From: JABCYV01 sp963729325
GTDB taxonomy: Bacteria > Acidobacteriota > Terriglobia > Terriglobales > Acidobacteriaceae
Assembly (NCBI GenBank): GCA_963729325.1
Contig: CAVSNS010000014.1
Coordinates: forward strand, 1-64,000
Length of the DNA: 64,000 bases
Reading direction: 5' to 3'
Shown: piece after piece, positions 17,962 to 26,274 of the stretch
Numbering within the stretch: the stretch's first letter is position 1
Layout: each line of letters opens with the position of its first letter
The notes under the pieces: model-generated
What the model saw: only the letters and a program-made list of their open reading frames with translations
The model's database searches: none
Told to the model about the DNA's origin: nothing
Translations under genes and position numbers: made by a program

Positions 17962-18426
17962 ATGAAAACAGTGAAATTCTGCGGCATTGCGGTGTCAACC
18001 GGTCTCCTCATTGGATTGTTGCTCGGCTGGCACTTGGGCAGAACCTTTACTCGCGCACGGGTAAACCTCGAGGAGATGTCGGCTCCGGCTGCATACGGTA
18101 AACTTGCCGTTCTGCAGCATGAGCAGGCCGATACTCCACATGCCCGCCAAGCTTTGCTGGGCTTCACCAACTTCTCAAGATCCGTGAGCAAACTGCCGAG
18201 CGCACAACAAGACAAAGCACTCCAGATCGATACCGGACGAGTCTATTTGAGACTCGCGGCACTTGAGGAACTGGCTGGCAATGGCAGTCTGTCACATCAA
18301 TACTTGCTCAGCGCTCAGGAGAGCTTCAGAAGGTTCGGGCGTGAAATCCCGGAAGAAGAACTCAACAAGCAAGTTACAAAGATTATCGCGTCGGCACGGA
18401 CAGGTACCCCGGCACCTCTCAACTGA
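17962..18426 (+). CDS. Membrane-anchored protein of unknown function, paralogue B
   Basis: An approximately 154-residue protein built like its upstream neighbour: membrane helix CGIAVSTGLLIGLLLGWHLG, then a helical domain with IDTGRVYLRLAALEELAGN. ATG at 17962 with GAAGAGGAA just upstream is preferred to the in-frame ATG at 17938 inside the previous gene. It starts 8 bases after paralogue A and is surely co-transcribed. The shared T/V-Y-x-RLA-x-E-x-x-AGN block suggests a common peptide- or partner-binding surface; function is unknown. Confidence 0.7.
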   Translation: MKTVKFCGIAVSTGLLIGLLLGWHLGRTFTRARVNLEEMSAPAAYGKLAVLQHEQADTPHARQALLGFTNFSRSVSKLPSAQQDKALQIDTGRVYLRLAALEELAGNGSLSHQYLLSAQESFRRFGREIPEEELNKQVTKIIASARTGTPAPLN

Positions 18427-18435
18427 GAGGGCACC

Positions 18436-18567
18436 CTCCGCAATGGGTTTCCCAAAACGAGTCACACGAATCGGTTTCTTAGTCTTCTGCACCTGATTAA
18501 GCAGCCTGAAGCACTTGGCCTTGAACTCCGAAATCGCAATCCTGTCCCACGGCGACCCATCTTGCAC
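18436..18567 (-). pseudogene. Truncated Phd/YefM-type antitoxin remnant
   Basis: Forty-four codons encode a recognisable Phd/YefM antitoxin N-terminus (IAISEFKAKCFRLLNQVQKT, then KPIRVTRFGKPIAE). After GKPIAE the homology ends, where a normal antitoxin continues with a toxin-binding tail, and no toxin gene follows on this strand. It is probably a decayed toxin-antitoxin locus. Confidence 0.6.
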
Positions 18568-18684
18568 CCAACCCCTGCGCTCCCCCGTAGGCCATGTCCC
18601 ACGGGAATCTACTGTCTGTACCCCCGGGTTTCTACACTTGAAGTCTCCCCGAAAGTAACCGATCTCCCCTAAGTAGAGCGTAGG

Positions 18685-19314
18685 TCAGCCCTTCCAGCGG
18701 TAGGCGTCGGGCTGGGGCAGGCCGAGGTGGGACAGGACACGGTAAGCGAATTCGCGCGCAATGGCATCCAAGCTGGTCGGTCGGAAGTAGAAGGCAGGAA
18801 TGAGCGGGAAGATGGTAGCGCCGGCGTCAGCGGCCCGGTACATGTTGCGGATGTGGATTTTATTGAGCGGCGTTTCTCGGACACACAGTACAAGCGGCAG
18901 CTTTTCCTTGAGGCAGACATCAGCAGCCCGCTCGATCAGTTGTGCGGCGATGCCGTTGGCGATGCGGGCGAGCGTGCCCATGCTGCAGGGTATGACCACC
19001 ATGGCATCAGTGGGATACGAGCCGCTGGCGATATTGGCTCCGATATCGGCGTTGGCCTGGAGATGAATTTTGCGTGTGGATTTTCCCGAACTGCGGCCAA
19101 GGATTTGTCCGACGAGATTGCTGCGGCCGCGCAGACCAAGTTCTTCAGCCATGACGCGCAGCGCGCTGTCGGAGGCGATGAAGTTTACCGTTTGCACGCG
19201 GTGGTCGCGGTCAACCGCGAGCAGAAAGTGTTTAAGGAATAAAGACCCGCTAGCGCCAGTTGTAGCGATGGTGAGGTTCTGCGGCGGATGGTTTGGCAAG
19301 TTGGGCTCCAGCAT
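18685..19314 (-). CDS. ubiX: Flavin prenyltransferase UbiX
   Basis: An approximately 209-residue UbiX/Pad1 protein. It joins dimethylallyl phosphate to FMN, making prenylated FMN for UbiD-family decarboxylases. Visible are TTGASGSLF for FMN binding, VIPCSMGTLARIANGIA, and LVLCVRETPLNKIHIRNM with the conserved arginine and glutamate, then IFPLIPAFYFRP. The ATG at 19314 begins the homologous part; an upstream in-frame ATG at 19356 would add 14 unlikely residues. No ubiD is in the window. It diverges from the ChaN-like gene. Confidence 0.93.
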   Translation of the reverse strand: MLEPNLPNHPPQNLTIATTGASGSLFLKHFLLAVDRDHRVQTVNFIASDSALRVMAEELGLRGRSNLVGQILGRSSGKSTRKIHLQANADIGANIASGSYPTDAMVVIPCSMGTLARIANGIAAQLIERAADVCLKEKLPLVLCVRETPLNKIHIRNMYRAADAGATIFPLIPAFYFRPTSLDAIAREFAYRVLSHLGLPQPDAYRWKG

Positions 19315-19397
19315 GATCGACCGGAGTGTTGAGCATAGGGAGCCGGTAGCGAGCAAGTCAAGGAGCGGGCAGGAGGGGAGCAGGGCGGCCTGACACC

Positions 19398-20972
19398 ATG
19401 GCGACGACCACCATCTTGCGGTCCCGGCGGAGTGAAGCGCAGCTCCACGCGCTGGCTGGCGTGGAGCGCGAAATCCGAGTCATTGATCCCAAGGGCCGCC
19501 GCAAATATCTGCAGGATTTTAGCCGGGCGTTCCGCTCCTACGATTCTGTCATCGATTTGCTGGAACTGAAGCTCATGGTGAACGCGGCTGACGTGGTTCT
19601 GGTTGCCGACTACCACGCGCTTCCAGCGGCACAGCGTTTTGCTGCGACTTTATTTGAAGAGCGGGCGCACCCCGGGGACCGCCCGGTCGTCCTGGGAGTC
19701 GAAACCATCTTTTCCCGAGATCAGCACATTCTCGATGAATGGTGGCGCCGGGAAATCGACGAAGAAGAATTCCGCCAACGTATTCGATTCGACCTGGACT
19801 GGGGCTACGACTGGGAGCCATTTTATGCATTGCTGGTGACTGCCCGCGAACATGCGGAGGCGATCTATGGCCTCGACTGCATGCCGCGAGAAGACCTGCG
19901 GAAGATTGGAGCGCGCGACCGGCATGCGGCGCACAAAATCACAGAAATCCGCCAACGCCATCCCAACGCGGTCATCATGGTACTGTTTGGCGAATCGCAT
20001 CTGGCGCCCGGGCATCTGCCGCGTGTATTGAGAGAATCGTTGGCCGCCGAGCGCATCCTCACTGTCCTGCAAAATGTGGACGCGCTTTACTGGCACGCTG
20101 CTGGAGAAAAACAGGAGCAAATACAAGCGGTTCGAGTGACTGATGATGTAGTGTGCGCGTTCAACTCGACTCCCCTCGAAAAATATGAGAACTACCGTTT
20201 GCATCTCAGCCGCTGGGGACGCAGCGATGAAGAAGGGCCAGATCTCACTCCTACGATTTACAACCTGATTGATAGCCTGCTGCGCTTTCTCGATATCAAT
20301 CGTTATTCCTCTCACAACGGTACTCAGCCCAGGTTCCTGATCGACCTGCTGCCCGAAGTGTATTGCCGCAATTCGGATGCGCGCTTGCGCCGCTTGCTTT
20401 CCCGCTACGAAGTCGCTGAGGAAGAAAGCGAAGCCTTAGCACACTACGTGGAAGAGCGGGGCAGCGTGTACTTGCCGCAAGTGAATGTGTTCTATGTGCG
20501 CGAGTTTCAAATGTTGTACGCGGCCGAAGAGGCAGCCCGCTTTTTGCATCACGCTTGCCGCGGGTTACCGATGCGAGGAAACGGACACGTAAAACAGGAA
20601 GCCTCCGACCACTTCTACACCCGGATGTTGGAATACTTGCTCGGCTATTTCGGCTCACGGGTTCTGTATCCGGCAAGGCCAGCCTCGCCAGACACTGCCG
20701 CAATTTCCCGGGCCGCCTGCGAAGCAATGGCAGAGGCAATGATGCGGGCTCCTGCGAGTGAACTTGAATCCAGCGCTCAGCGCTTAGGCTACGCCGTTGG
20801 CAGCGAACTCTATGACGCCTATCTCCGGGGAGAAGTGACGCGGAGCGTCCTCCGGCATTTGTTCCTCACTCACCTGAATGAGTCCGGCCGGTCAAGAGAG
20901 ATCTGCCTGGGCCTCATTCGCCGACTACGATCCAGCCGCAAGAAGACGCGACCATCAGGAGCCGGCGCCTAG
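19398..20972 (+). CDS. ChaN-like domain protein with large C-terminal extension
   Basis: A 524-residue intact protein. The N-terminal half (about 40-235) fits the ChaN/haem-binding uptake fold: VLVADYHALPAAQ, VVLGVETIFSRDQHILDEW, WEPFYALLVTAREHAEAIYGL and VMVLFGESHLAPGHLP correspond to the spaced acidic and histidine motifs of that family. There is no signal peptide, unlike lipoprotein ChaN, so it is probably cytoplasmic. The C-terminal half (about 280-510) is helical and unrecognised, with YVEERGSVYLPQVNVFYVREFQ as its most ordered part. It sits head to head with ubiX and upstream of larB. A haem or metal ligand is possible but unproven. Confidence 0.65.
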   Translation: MATTTILRSRRSEAQLHALAGVEREIRVIDPKGRRKYLQDFSRAFRSYDSVIDLLELKLMVNAADVVLVADYHALPAAQRFAATLFEERAHPGDRPVVLGVETIFSRDQHILDEWWRREIDEEEFRQRIRFDLDWGYDWEPFYALLVTAREHAEAIYGLDCMPREDLRKIGARDRHAAHKITEIRQRHPNAVIMVLFGESHLAPGHLPRVLRESLAAERILTVLQNVDALYWHAAGEKQEQIQAVRVTDDVVCAFNSTPLEKYENYRLHLSRWGRSDEEGPDLTPTIYNLIDSLLRFLDINRYSSHNGTQPRFLIDLLPEVYCRNSDARLRRLLSRYEVAEEESEALAHYVEERGSVYLPQVNVFYVREFQMLYAAEEAARFLHHACRGLPMRGNGHVKQEASDHFYTRMLEYLLGYFGSRVLYPARPASPDTAAISRAACEAMAEAMMRAPASELESSAQRLGYAVGSELYDAYLRGEVTRSVLRHLFLTHLNESGRSREICLGLIRRLRSSRKKTRPSGAGA

Positions 20973-21086
20973 GTCGTATCCGGACGACCCGTCGTACCTC
21001 TAACCCAAGCTCCGAATCACAATCTGTGATAAGTGCTAATCTACAACTCCGGCTGAAAAGCCGAATGCTGGCTGCTGAGTGCCTCT

Positions 21087-21836
21087 TTGAACGCCGAATC
21101 CATCCGCAAACTCTTCGACCTGGTGCGCAAGGGGAAGCTTTCGCCCGACGACGCGGTACAGCGCCTGCGGCATATGCCATTCGAGGATTTGGGATTCGCC
21201 AAAGTCGATCATCATCGCGCGCTTCGCGTCGGAATGCCTGAGGTCGTGTTTGGCGAGGGAAAGAAACCAGCACAACTGGCCGAGATCTTCTGGCGTCTAA
21301 GCAAGCACGGTGGAAATATTCTGGCCACACGGGTCAGCAAAGAGCAATTTGCGGCGGTGAAAAAGAAAATTCGCCAGGCGAAATATGAGCCAATGGCAAG
21401 AGCGGTTGTCTTACAGCGCGACAAGACCAAATATGGCAAGGGCATGATTGCGGTGGTTTCCGCCGGAACCAGCGATATTCCGATCGCCGAGGAGGCGGTC
21501 GTCACGGCTGAAATCATGGGCAACGATGTGGAGCGTCTTTACGATGTTGGTGTGGCGGGAATTCATCGTCTGCTGGCGAACCGCAGTTCTTTGACTCAAG
21601 CGCGAGTGGTAATTGTGTGCGCAGGGATGGAAGGCGCGCTGCCCAGCGTGGTTGGCGGGCTGATTGGAGTTCCGGTAATCGCGGTGCCAACTAGCGTCGG
21701 TTATGGGGCGGCTTTCAAGGGGCTAGCAGCTCTGCTAGGGATGATGAACTCCTGTGCCTCGAACGTCAGCGTGGTAAACATCGACAACGGCTTCGGGGCA
21801 GGCTATGTGGCGTCGTTGATCAATCGGCTTCCGTAG
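21087..21836 (+). CDS. larB: Nickel-pincer cofactor biosynthesis protein LarB
   Basis: A 249-residue protein, start TTG at 21087. LarB carboxylates the pyridinium ring of nicotinate adenine dinucleotide and cleaves the anhydride, the first step to the nickel-pincer nucleotide of lactate racemase-type enzymes. The PurE-like C-terminal half carries VSAGTSDIPIAEEA, CAGMEGALPSVVGGL, VIAVPTSVGYG and NIDNGFGAGY; the N-terminus has GMPEVVFGEGK and ILATRVS. Length is normal. The partners LarC and LarE and any racemase are not in the window. Confidence 0.93.
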   Translation: MNAESIRKLFDLVRKGKLSPDDAVQRLRHMPFEDLGFAKVDHHRALRVGMPEVVFGEGKKPAQLAEIFWRLSKHGGNILATRVSKEQFAAVKKKIRQAKYEPMARAVVLQRDKTKYGKGMIAVVSAGTSDIPIAEEAVVTAEIMGNDVERLYDVGVAGIHRLLANRSSLTQARVVIVCAGMEGALPSVVGGLIGVPVIAVPTSVGYGAAFKGLAALLGMMNSCASNVSVVNIDNGFGAGYVASLINRLP

Positions 21837-21862
21837 AATCAGGACTAGAGAGGAGAAAGCAC

Positions 21863-22295
21863 ATGGCAGTTACCCTATCGACGGACATCAAGCGCCTGCT
21901 TGACGGTCCTAACTTCGTCCATCTTGCAACCCTGATGCCGGATGGCTCTCCGCAGTCCGTGCCGGTTTGGGCTGGCCGTGACGGAGACCGGATCGTCATT
22001 TGCACCGGGGAAAACTCGCTCAAAGCCAAGAACACGCGCCGCGATCCGCGGGTTGGCTTGTCCATCGTAGATTTCAACGACCCTTATGCCGAAGTTCAAA
22101 TTCGCGGTCGCGTGGTTGAGCGCCGGCCTGATCCCGAACTGAAAGTGATGGACCCAATCTCACGGAAGTACACCGGCAAGCCGTTTCCGTTTCGGAATCC
22201 GGAAGGCGCGGGTGGCGCTGATGATCGAAGTCGAGAAAGCCCGCTACACGAAGCTGCCCTTTGAGCACACGCCGGACGGCAAACAACGACAATAA
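21863..22295 (+). CDS. PPOX-class (pyridoxamine-oxidase-like) F420/FMN protein, 3' frameshift
   Basis: A protein of about 143 residues with the split-barrel fold: FVHLATLMPDGSPQSVPVW, ICTGENSLKAKNTRRDPRVG, and YAEVQIRGRVVE. The frame shifts near 22207; the corrected tail continues VALMIEVEKARYTKLPFEHT and ends at 22295, right before a terminator. Such proteins are F420- or FMN-dependent reductases; the cofactor is not certain. A GAGAGGAG ribosome site precedes the ATG. Confidence 0.88.
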
Positions 22296-22296
22296 A

Positions 22297-22320
22297 AAGG
22301 CACGGCCAAAGCCGTGCCTT
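22297..22320. terminator. Bidirectional hairpin terminator
   Basis: A perfect stem AAGGCACGGC / GCCGTGCCTT with loop CAAA, between the convergent PPOX and BON genes. A-rich and T-rich flanks allow it to end both transcripts. Confidence 0.85.
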
Positions 22321-22345
22321 GTCTCCGATCCAACCTCGACTTATT

Positions 22346-23104
22346 TTACGAGCCTTTCACTACTTGCAGATTGTTCTGAACGCTGAACGCACCGAAGACC
22401 TGGTTGGCTCGTATGCCCGCGATGTTTTTATCCATAGTGCTGGCAACGGTGCCATAGAGGCTCAGATGGCCATTTTCCACGACGATCCGGATGGGTAGGG
22501 CCGGGTCGATGGCGTAGCGACTCAGCACCGGGTCACGATAGATTGCCCGCAAAGCGCTGATCCGAATCCGGTCATCGAAAATCGATACCGGAGCGACCCT
22601 GATCTCATCGAGGATGTCTTTGATACCCGGCGTGGTATTTGCGATCGCCAGCGCCGAGTCGCGGTCGAACTCAGTTCGCGTTTCACCGTTCAAAGTGGCG
22701 ACGCCATCCTTCACCGATGCAGTCACAAAATTAAACTGGTTGTCGTAACCGATGCGGTCGTAGTAAAGCTTGCGATTCAGTTTGGCCGCGAGCTCGGCAT
22801 CGGGCACGACGGTACCGGCAACTGTGATCAGGTTGCGCACGCCCTGCACGTTCGCCAGTTTGCGAACTTTCTTGGCCGCATCCAGCTTCTGCTGGTAGAG
22901 GTCGACGGTGCCGGTGAGGGTCACGATGCCGTCCTCCGTTGTCTTTTGGATGTTACGAAATTCCTGCTTTTTTGCGAGTTCTTGCGCCACTCGGTCCTGA
23001 ATGGCGTCGTCATACCGACCGGCGCCGGTGGTCTGAGCCACGAGCCCGCCGCTAAGGATACCCAGCACCAGAACACAAGTCCCCGAACTGAAAAGAGTTT
23101 TCAT
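22346..23104 (-). CDS. Secreted three-BON-domain protein
   Basis: A 252-residue exported protein. A signal peptide (VLVLGILSGGLVAQ) is followed by three BON modules at roughly 35-100, 105-175 and 185-250, each with the pattern V.dG.v.L.G.v....... (VTLTGTVDLYQQK, ATLNGETRTEFDR, LSLYGTVASTMDK). BON domains bind phospholipids or mediate envelope contacts; this one is probably periplasmic and stress-related. Its 5' region contains the TTAACC/GGTTAA inverted repeat at 23131. Confidence 0.9.
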   Translation of the reverse strand: MKTLFSSGTCVLVLGILSGGLVAQTTGAGRYDDAIQDRVAQELAKKQEFRNIQKTTEDGIVTLTGTVDLYQQKLDAAKKVRKLANVQGVRNLITVAGTVVPDAELAAKLNRKLYYDRIGYDNQFNFVTASVKDGVATLNGETRTEFDRDSALAIANTTPGIKDILDEIRVAPVSIFDDRIRISALRAIYRDPVLSRYAIDPALPIRIVVENGHLSLYGTVASTMDKNIAGIRANQVFGAFSVQNNLQVVKGS

Positions 23105-23130
23105 ATATCTTCCTTCTCACCCCCGACGTA

Positions 23131-23146
23131 TTAACCGCTTGGTTAA
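23131..23146. promoter_or_regulatory. Inverted repeat TTAACC-N4-GGTTAA
   Basis: Perfect 6-base arms at 23131-23136 and 23141-23146 lie between the divergent BON and MarR genes. The same core occurs over the arsR start (7785-7806). It is a plausible operator for a dimeric regulator, perhaps the adjacent MarR protein. Confidence 0.5.
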
Positions 23147-23235
23147 ATAGATGCCGGGAATCACGCGCAAGAAGGTAAAGAAAAGTAAAAGATTGTCAGT
23201 TTATGCTGGGCCTGGCTCAACTTACGTTCCTCCGC

Positions 23236-23264
23236 TTGACAATAGTCGTTACAACGAATACATT
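23236..23264 (+). promoter_or_regulatory. Sigma-70 promoter of the first marR gene
   Basis: TTGACA (23236-23241), a 17-base spacer and TACATT (23259-23264). Transcription would begin only a few bases before the ATG at 23274, giving a nearly leaderless mRNA and supporting that start over in-frame upstream ATG codons. Confidence 0.6.
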
Positions 23265-23273
23265 AAGAAATCG

Positions 23274-23744
23274 ATGGGTAAGGGAATTCAGGCCGAAATC
23301 AAACAGACGAAGCCGTTCAGGAGTCTGGAGGAAGAGGTTTCCGTTGCCCTGCTGCGGACGGCCGATCAACTGGCATGGCGCGGCACCGAAATGTTCAAGC
23401 AGTACGGCCTCTCCTCCACCCAATATAACGCTCTGCGGATCCTGCGAGGCGCGGGCGAGAAAGGGTTAGCATGCAGTGAAATTGGGGAGCGGATGATTAA
23501 TCGCGATCCCGACATCACGCGCCTAATCGACCGACTGGAGCGCCGTGGACTGGTGATACGCAGTCGCGAGCAAAAAGATCGCCGGGTAATTACGACGAGA
23601 ATCACAACTGCGGGCCTGGAGTTATTGAGAAGCTTGGATCGCCCGGTCACTGAATTTCACCAGCAGTTACTGGGTCCTCTGGGCGAACGGCGACTGCGTT
23701 CTCTAATCAGGCTGCTGGAAGCGGTGCGGCGCCGGACAGAGTAG
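23274..23744 (+). CDS. MarR-family regulator
   Basis: An approximately 156-residue MarR-type dimeric winged-helix regulator: LSSTQYNALRILRGAGEKG, the recognition region ACSEIGERMINRDPDITRLI, DRLERRGLVIRSREQKDRRV with the wing arginines, and C-terminal dimerisation helices. It probably represses the doxX gene that starts 83 bases downstream and perhaps the divergent BON gene, releasing on binding a small ligand or on oxidation. No redox cysteine pair is visible. Confidence 0.88.
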   Translation: MGKGIQAEIKQTKPFRSLEEEVSVALLRTADQLAWRGTEMFKQYGLSSTQYNALRILRGAGEKGLACSEIGERMINRDPDITRLIDRLERRGLVIRSREQKDRRVITTRITTAGLELLRSLDRPVTEFHQQLLGPLGERRLRSLIRLLEAVRRRTE

Positions 23745-23827
23745 TTCTTTGCCTGGGGCCGCTGCGAATCTAAGAAGGATTTCCGACGGCACTGCGTTAC
23801 GACACCGAATCTTGAATAGGAGACCAC

Positions 23828-24238
23828 ATGAACAACACTTCGAGTTCGCCATCCTGGGGGGCGACGGTTCTGCGTGTGATCGTGGGAGTCGTATTTTTGG
23901 TGCACGGTAGCCAGAAGTTATTCAGCTTTGGTTTTTCGGGCGTCACGGCATTTTTCACCCATGCCGGGATTCCCCTTCCGGCAGTATCTGCCCCGCTTGT
24001 AACTTTGGTTGAGTTTCTGGGAGGGCTGGCACTGATATTGGGGGTGGGCACTCGCGTTGCCGCGCTTCTGCTGGCTTGTGACATGCTTGGCGCGATTGTT
24101 TTTGTTCATTTCAAGAATGGATTCTTCATGCCAACCGGCTACGAGTTCGCGCTGACGATGTTGGCAGCCAACCTTAGCCTCGCCCTGACCGGATCGGGTG
24201 CGGCATCAGTGGATAGACTGAGTGCGAAAAAGGTCTAG
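23828..24238 (+). CDS. DoxX-family membrane protein
   Basis: A 136-residue protein with four membrane helices. LRVIVGVVFLVHGSQKLF and the central VEFLGGLALILGVGTRVAALLL are typical of DoxX. Members support quinone or thiol redox functions and are often induced with MarR regulators, as here. An AGGAGACC ribosome site precedes the ATG. The 3' end overlaps the convergent purB gene by four bases. Confidence 0.9.
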   Translation: MNNTSSSPSWGATVLRVIVGVVFLVHGSQKLFSFGFSGVTAFFTHAGIPLPAVSAPLVTLVEFLGGLALILGVGTRVAALLLACDMLGAIVFVHFKNGFFMPTGYEFALTMLAANLSLALTGSGAASVDRLSAKKV

Positions 24239-25581
24239 CGTCGTGGTTTGCGTGGACGCCGTTGCTGGCGGTTTTGCTTGGGGCTCGTGCCGCCGAATAC
24301 GCGAGCAAAAATCCTATCGATGTTCCGCAATTGCCGCTTCAGGTCAAAGGCTCGCTCGATTTGCTGAGGTGGCACGCGTCTGGTGATGTTCTTATCCTTT
24401 AACACCAGTTCGTGAAAATCCATTCCTTCTTTCCACGCTCGCATAGCATGGCTTTGCACCATCCGGTATGCGTCCTCGCGCGACACTCCATGTTCTGCCA
24501 AATCGAGCAACAACTGCCCACTAAAGACCAGGCCACCGCTGCTCTCAAGATTCGCCTTCATACGCTCTGGATATACGAGCAAGGTATCGATTACGTTCGC
24601 AGTCTTCTGGAGCAAGTAGTCCACGAGCGCGGTCGAGTCGGGAATGATGATGCGTTCGACTGACGAGTGCGAGATGTCACGTTCGTGCCACAGGGCGACG
24701 TTTTCAAAGCCCGCCTGGGCGTTGGAACGCACCACACGTGCCAGACCGCTGATCTGTTCGAGGGTTATGGGGTTTCGTTTATGCGGCATGGCTGACGAGC
24801 CCTTCTGCTTTTCGCTGAAGAATTCCTCCGCTTCGCGCACTTCAGTCCGCTGCAGGTGACGAATCTCAGTTGCAATCTTGTCCAGGGTGCAGGCGATGAC
24901 CGCCAGCGTGGCCAGATATGCGGCATGTCGATCGCGCTGGATTACCTGAGAGGAAACGGCGGCAGCTTTCAATTCCAGGCGGGCACAGATTTTCTCCTCT
25001 AGTTCTGGACTAAGGTGGGCCAAGGTGCCGACCGCGCCGGAAAACTTGCCGACGCGCATGTCTTCAGCGGCATGATTAAAGCGCGCGATATTCCGTTCGA
25101 CCTCTGAGTACCAATTGGCCAATTTGAAACCAAAAGTGATGGGTTCGGCGTGAATCCCGTGGGTGCGTCCGACCATGGGCGTGTCTTTGAACTCCCACGC
25201 GCGGCGCTTGACGACTTCGGAGAGCTGCTGCAAATCTTCACCGATGATCAGCGAAGCTTGGCCAATCAGCAGCGCCTGGGCGGTGTCCACTACATCATTT
25301 GAGGTCAAGCCGTAGTGGAACCAGCGGGCCTGGGGCCCGACAATCTCAGCCACTGCCGTGGTGAAAGCGATCACGTCGTGGCGGACTTCGGCCTCGATCT
25401 CATGGATGCGGTCCAGATTAAAATCGGCACGCTCACGGATGGCCCGGGCCGCGTCTTTGGGGACGATTCCGGCTTCGGCTAGAGTCTGAGTAGCGGCGAC
25501 CTCGACTGTCAGCCAGGTCCGGAAGCGGTTCTCGTCGCTCCAGATGCGACCCATTTCGGGGCGGGTATAGCGTGGGATCAA
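24235..25581 (-). CDS. purB: Adenylosuccinate lyase
   Basis: A 448-residue intact enzyme of the fumarase/aspartase superfamily. It cleaves fumarate from SAICAR and from adenylosuccinate in purine synthesis. The superfamily signature SSAMPHKRNP is present, with GLTSNDVVDTAQ, MVGRTHGIHAEPITFG and SGAVGTLAHL. The length is normal; the lysine/arginine-rich tail (RQQRRPRKPRR) is a little longer than usual. Confidence 0.95.
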   Translation of the reverse strand: MIPRYTRPEMGRIWSDENRFRTWLTVEVAATQTLAEAGIVPKDAARAIRERADFNLDRIHEIEAEVRHDVIAFTTAVAEIVGPQARWFHYGLTSNDVVDTAQALLIGQASLIIGEDLQQLSEVVKRRAWEFKDTPMVGRTHGIHAEPITFGFKLANWYSEVERNIARFNHAAEDMRVGKFSGAVGTLAHLSPELEEKICARLELKAAAVSSQVIQRDRHAAYLATLAVIACTLDKIATEIRHLQRTEVREAEEFFSEKQKGSSAMPHKRNPITLEQISGLARVVRSNAQAGFENVALWHERDISHSSVERIIIPDSTALVDYLLQKTANVIDTLLVYPERMKANLESSGGLVFSGQLLLDLAEHGVSREDAYRMVQSHAMRAWKEGMDFHELVLKDKNITRRVPPQQIERAFDLKRQLRNIDRIFARVFGGTSPKQNRQQRRPRKPRR

Positions 25582-25734
25582 GGCGTCACTCCCTCACTGT
25601 TCTCTTGTGAAAATAGGGGACTAAGGATTCTAAATGCAGGCGAACTCAGTGGCTAGTGGGTTGGGGAACGAACGGCGCAGAACTGACTGTGAGCTAGTAA
25701 ATGCAGCGTGTTCATCGTCTTCTTCGCTCTCCCC

Positions 25735-25753
25735 TATAATATCGTGATACGAT
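25735..25753 (+). promoter_or_regulatory. -10 box followed by palindrome ATCGT-GAT-ACGAT
   Basis: A perfect TATAAT (25735-25740) is followed at once by the palindrome ATCGT-N3-ACGAT (25741-25753). The -35 region (TTCATC at about 25711) is weak. A dimer bound here would block start-site clearance; the downstream MarR gene is the obvious candidate regulator. Confidence 0.5.
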
Positions 25754-25797
25754 GTATTTTAGGCACCTTTACCTTGCCACCGATATAGTCCTGTCTG

Positions 25798-26271
25798 ATG
25801 GAAAAAATACTCACTTTGCCTAGTTACCAATCCCTCGCTGAGCTTCGCTACCAGATCCGTCGATTTCTCCATTTTAGTGAGCAGGCCGCGCGGAACGCAG
25901 GCCTGGAGCCGCGTCAACATCAGTTGATGCTGGCGCTAAAAGGGCTGCCAAAGAGCGTCAGGCCTCGCGTCCGAGAATTAGCGGAACGGCTGCAGATCGA
26001 ACATCACAGTACGGTGGAATTGGTAAACCGGTTGTCTACGAGAGGGCTAATCCGGCGGCTTCCAGCCGGTGAGGACCGGCGCGAGGTATTGCTGACATTG
26101 ACCCCAAAGGGCGAAAAAATGTTAGGCGAACTGTCGCTGCATCATAAAGCCGAGCTGCGGATCCAAGGACCGGCACTGCTTTCCGCCCTGAAGCGCGCGA
26201 TGCGAGCGACAAGGACACCCAATGGGATAGCAGCCAAAACGCGCTCTCGAAGCTCGAGGCGAAGAGGCTAA
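25798..26271 (+). CDS. MarR-like winged-helix regulator
   Basis: A 157-residue MarR-type protein: LEPRQHQLMLALKGLP, VRELAERLQIEHHSTVELVN, RLSTRGLIRRLPAGEDRREV and VLLTLTPKGEKMLGELS. The tail is unusually basic (TRSRSSRRRG). It ends three bases before the CLC transporter gene, so the two are an operon and the regulator probably controls chloride transport or acid response. The palindrome at 25741 is its likely site. Confidence 0.85.
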   Translation: MEKILTLPSYQSLAELRYQIRRFLHFSEQAARNAGLEPRQHQLMLALKGLPKSVRPRVRELAERLQIEHHSTVELVNRLSTRGLIRRLPAGEDRREVLLTLTPKGEKMLGELSLHHKAELRIQGPALLSALKRAMRATRTPNGIAAKTRSRSSRRRG

Positions 26272-26274
26272 CGT

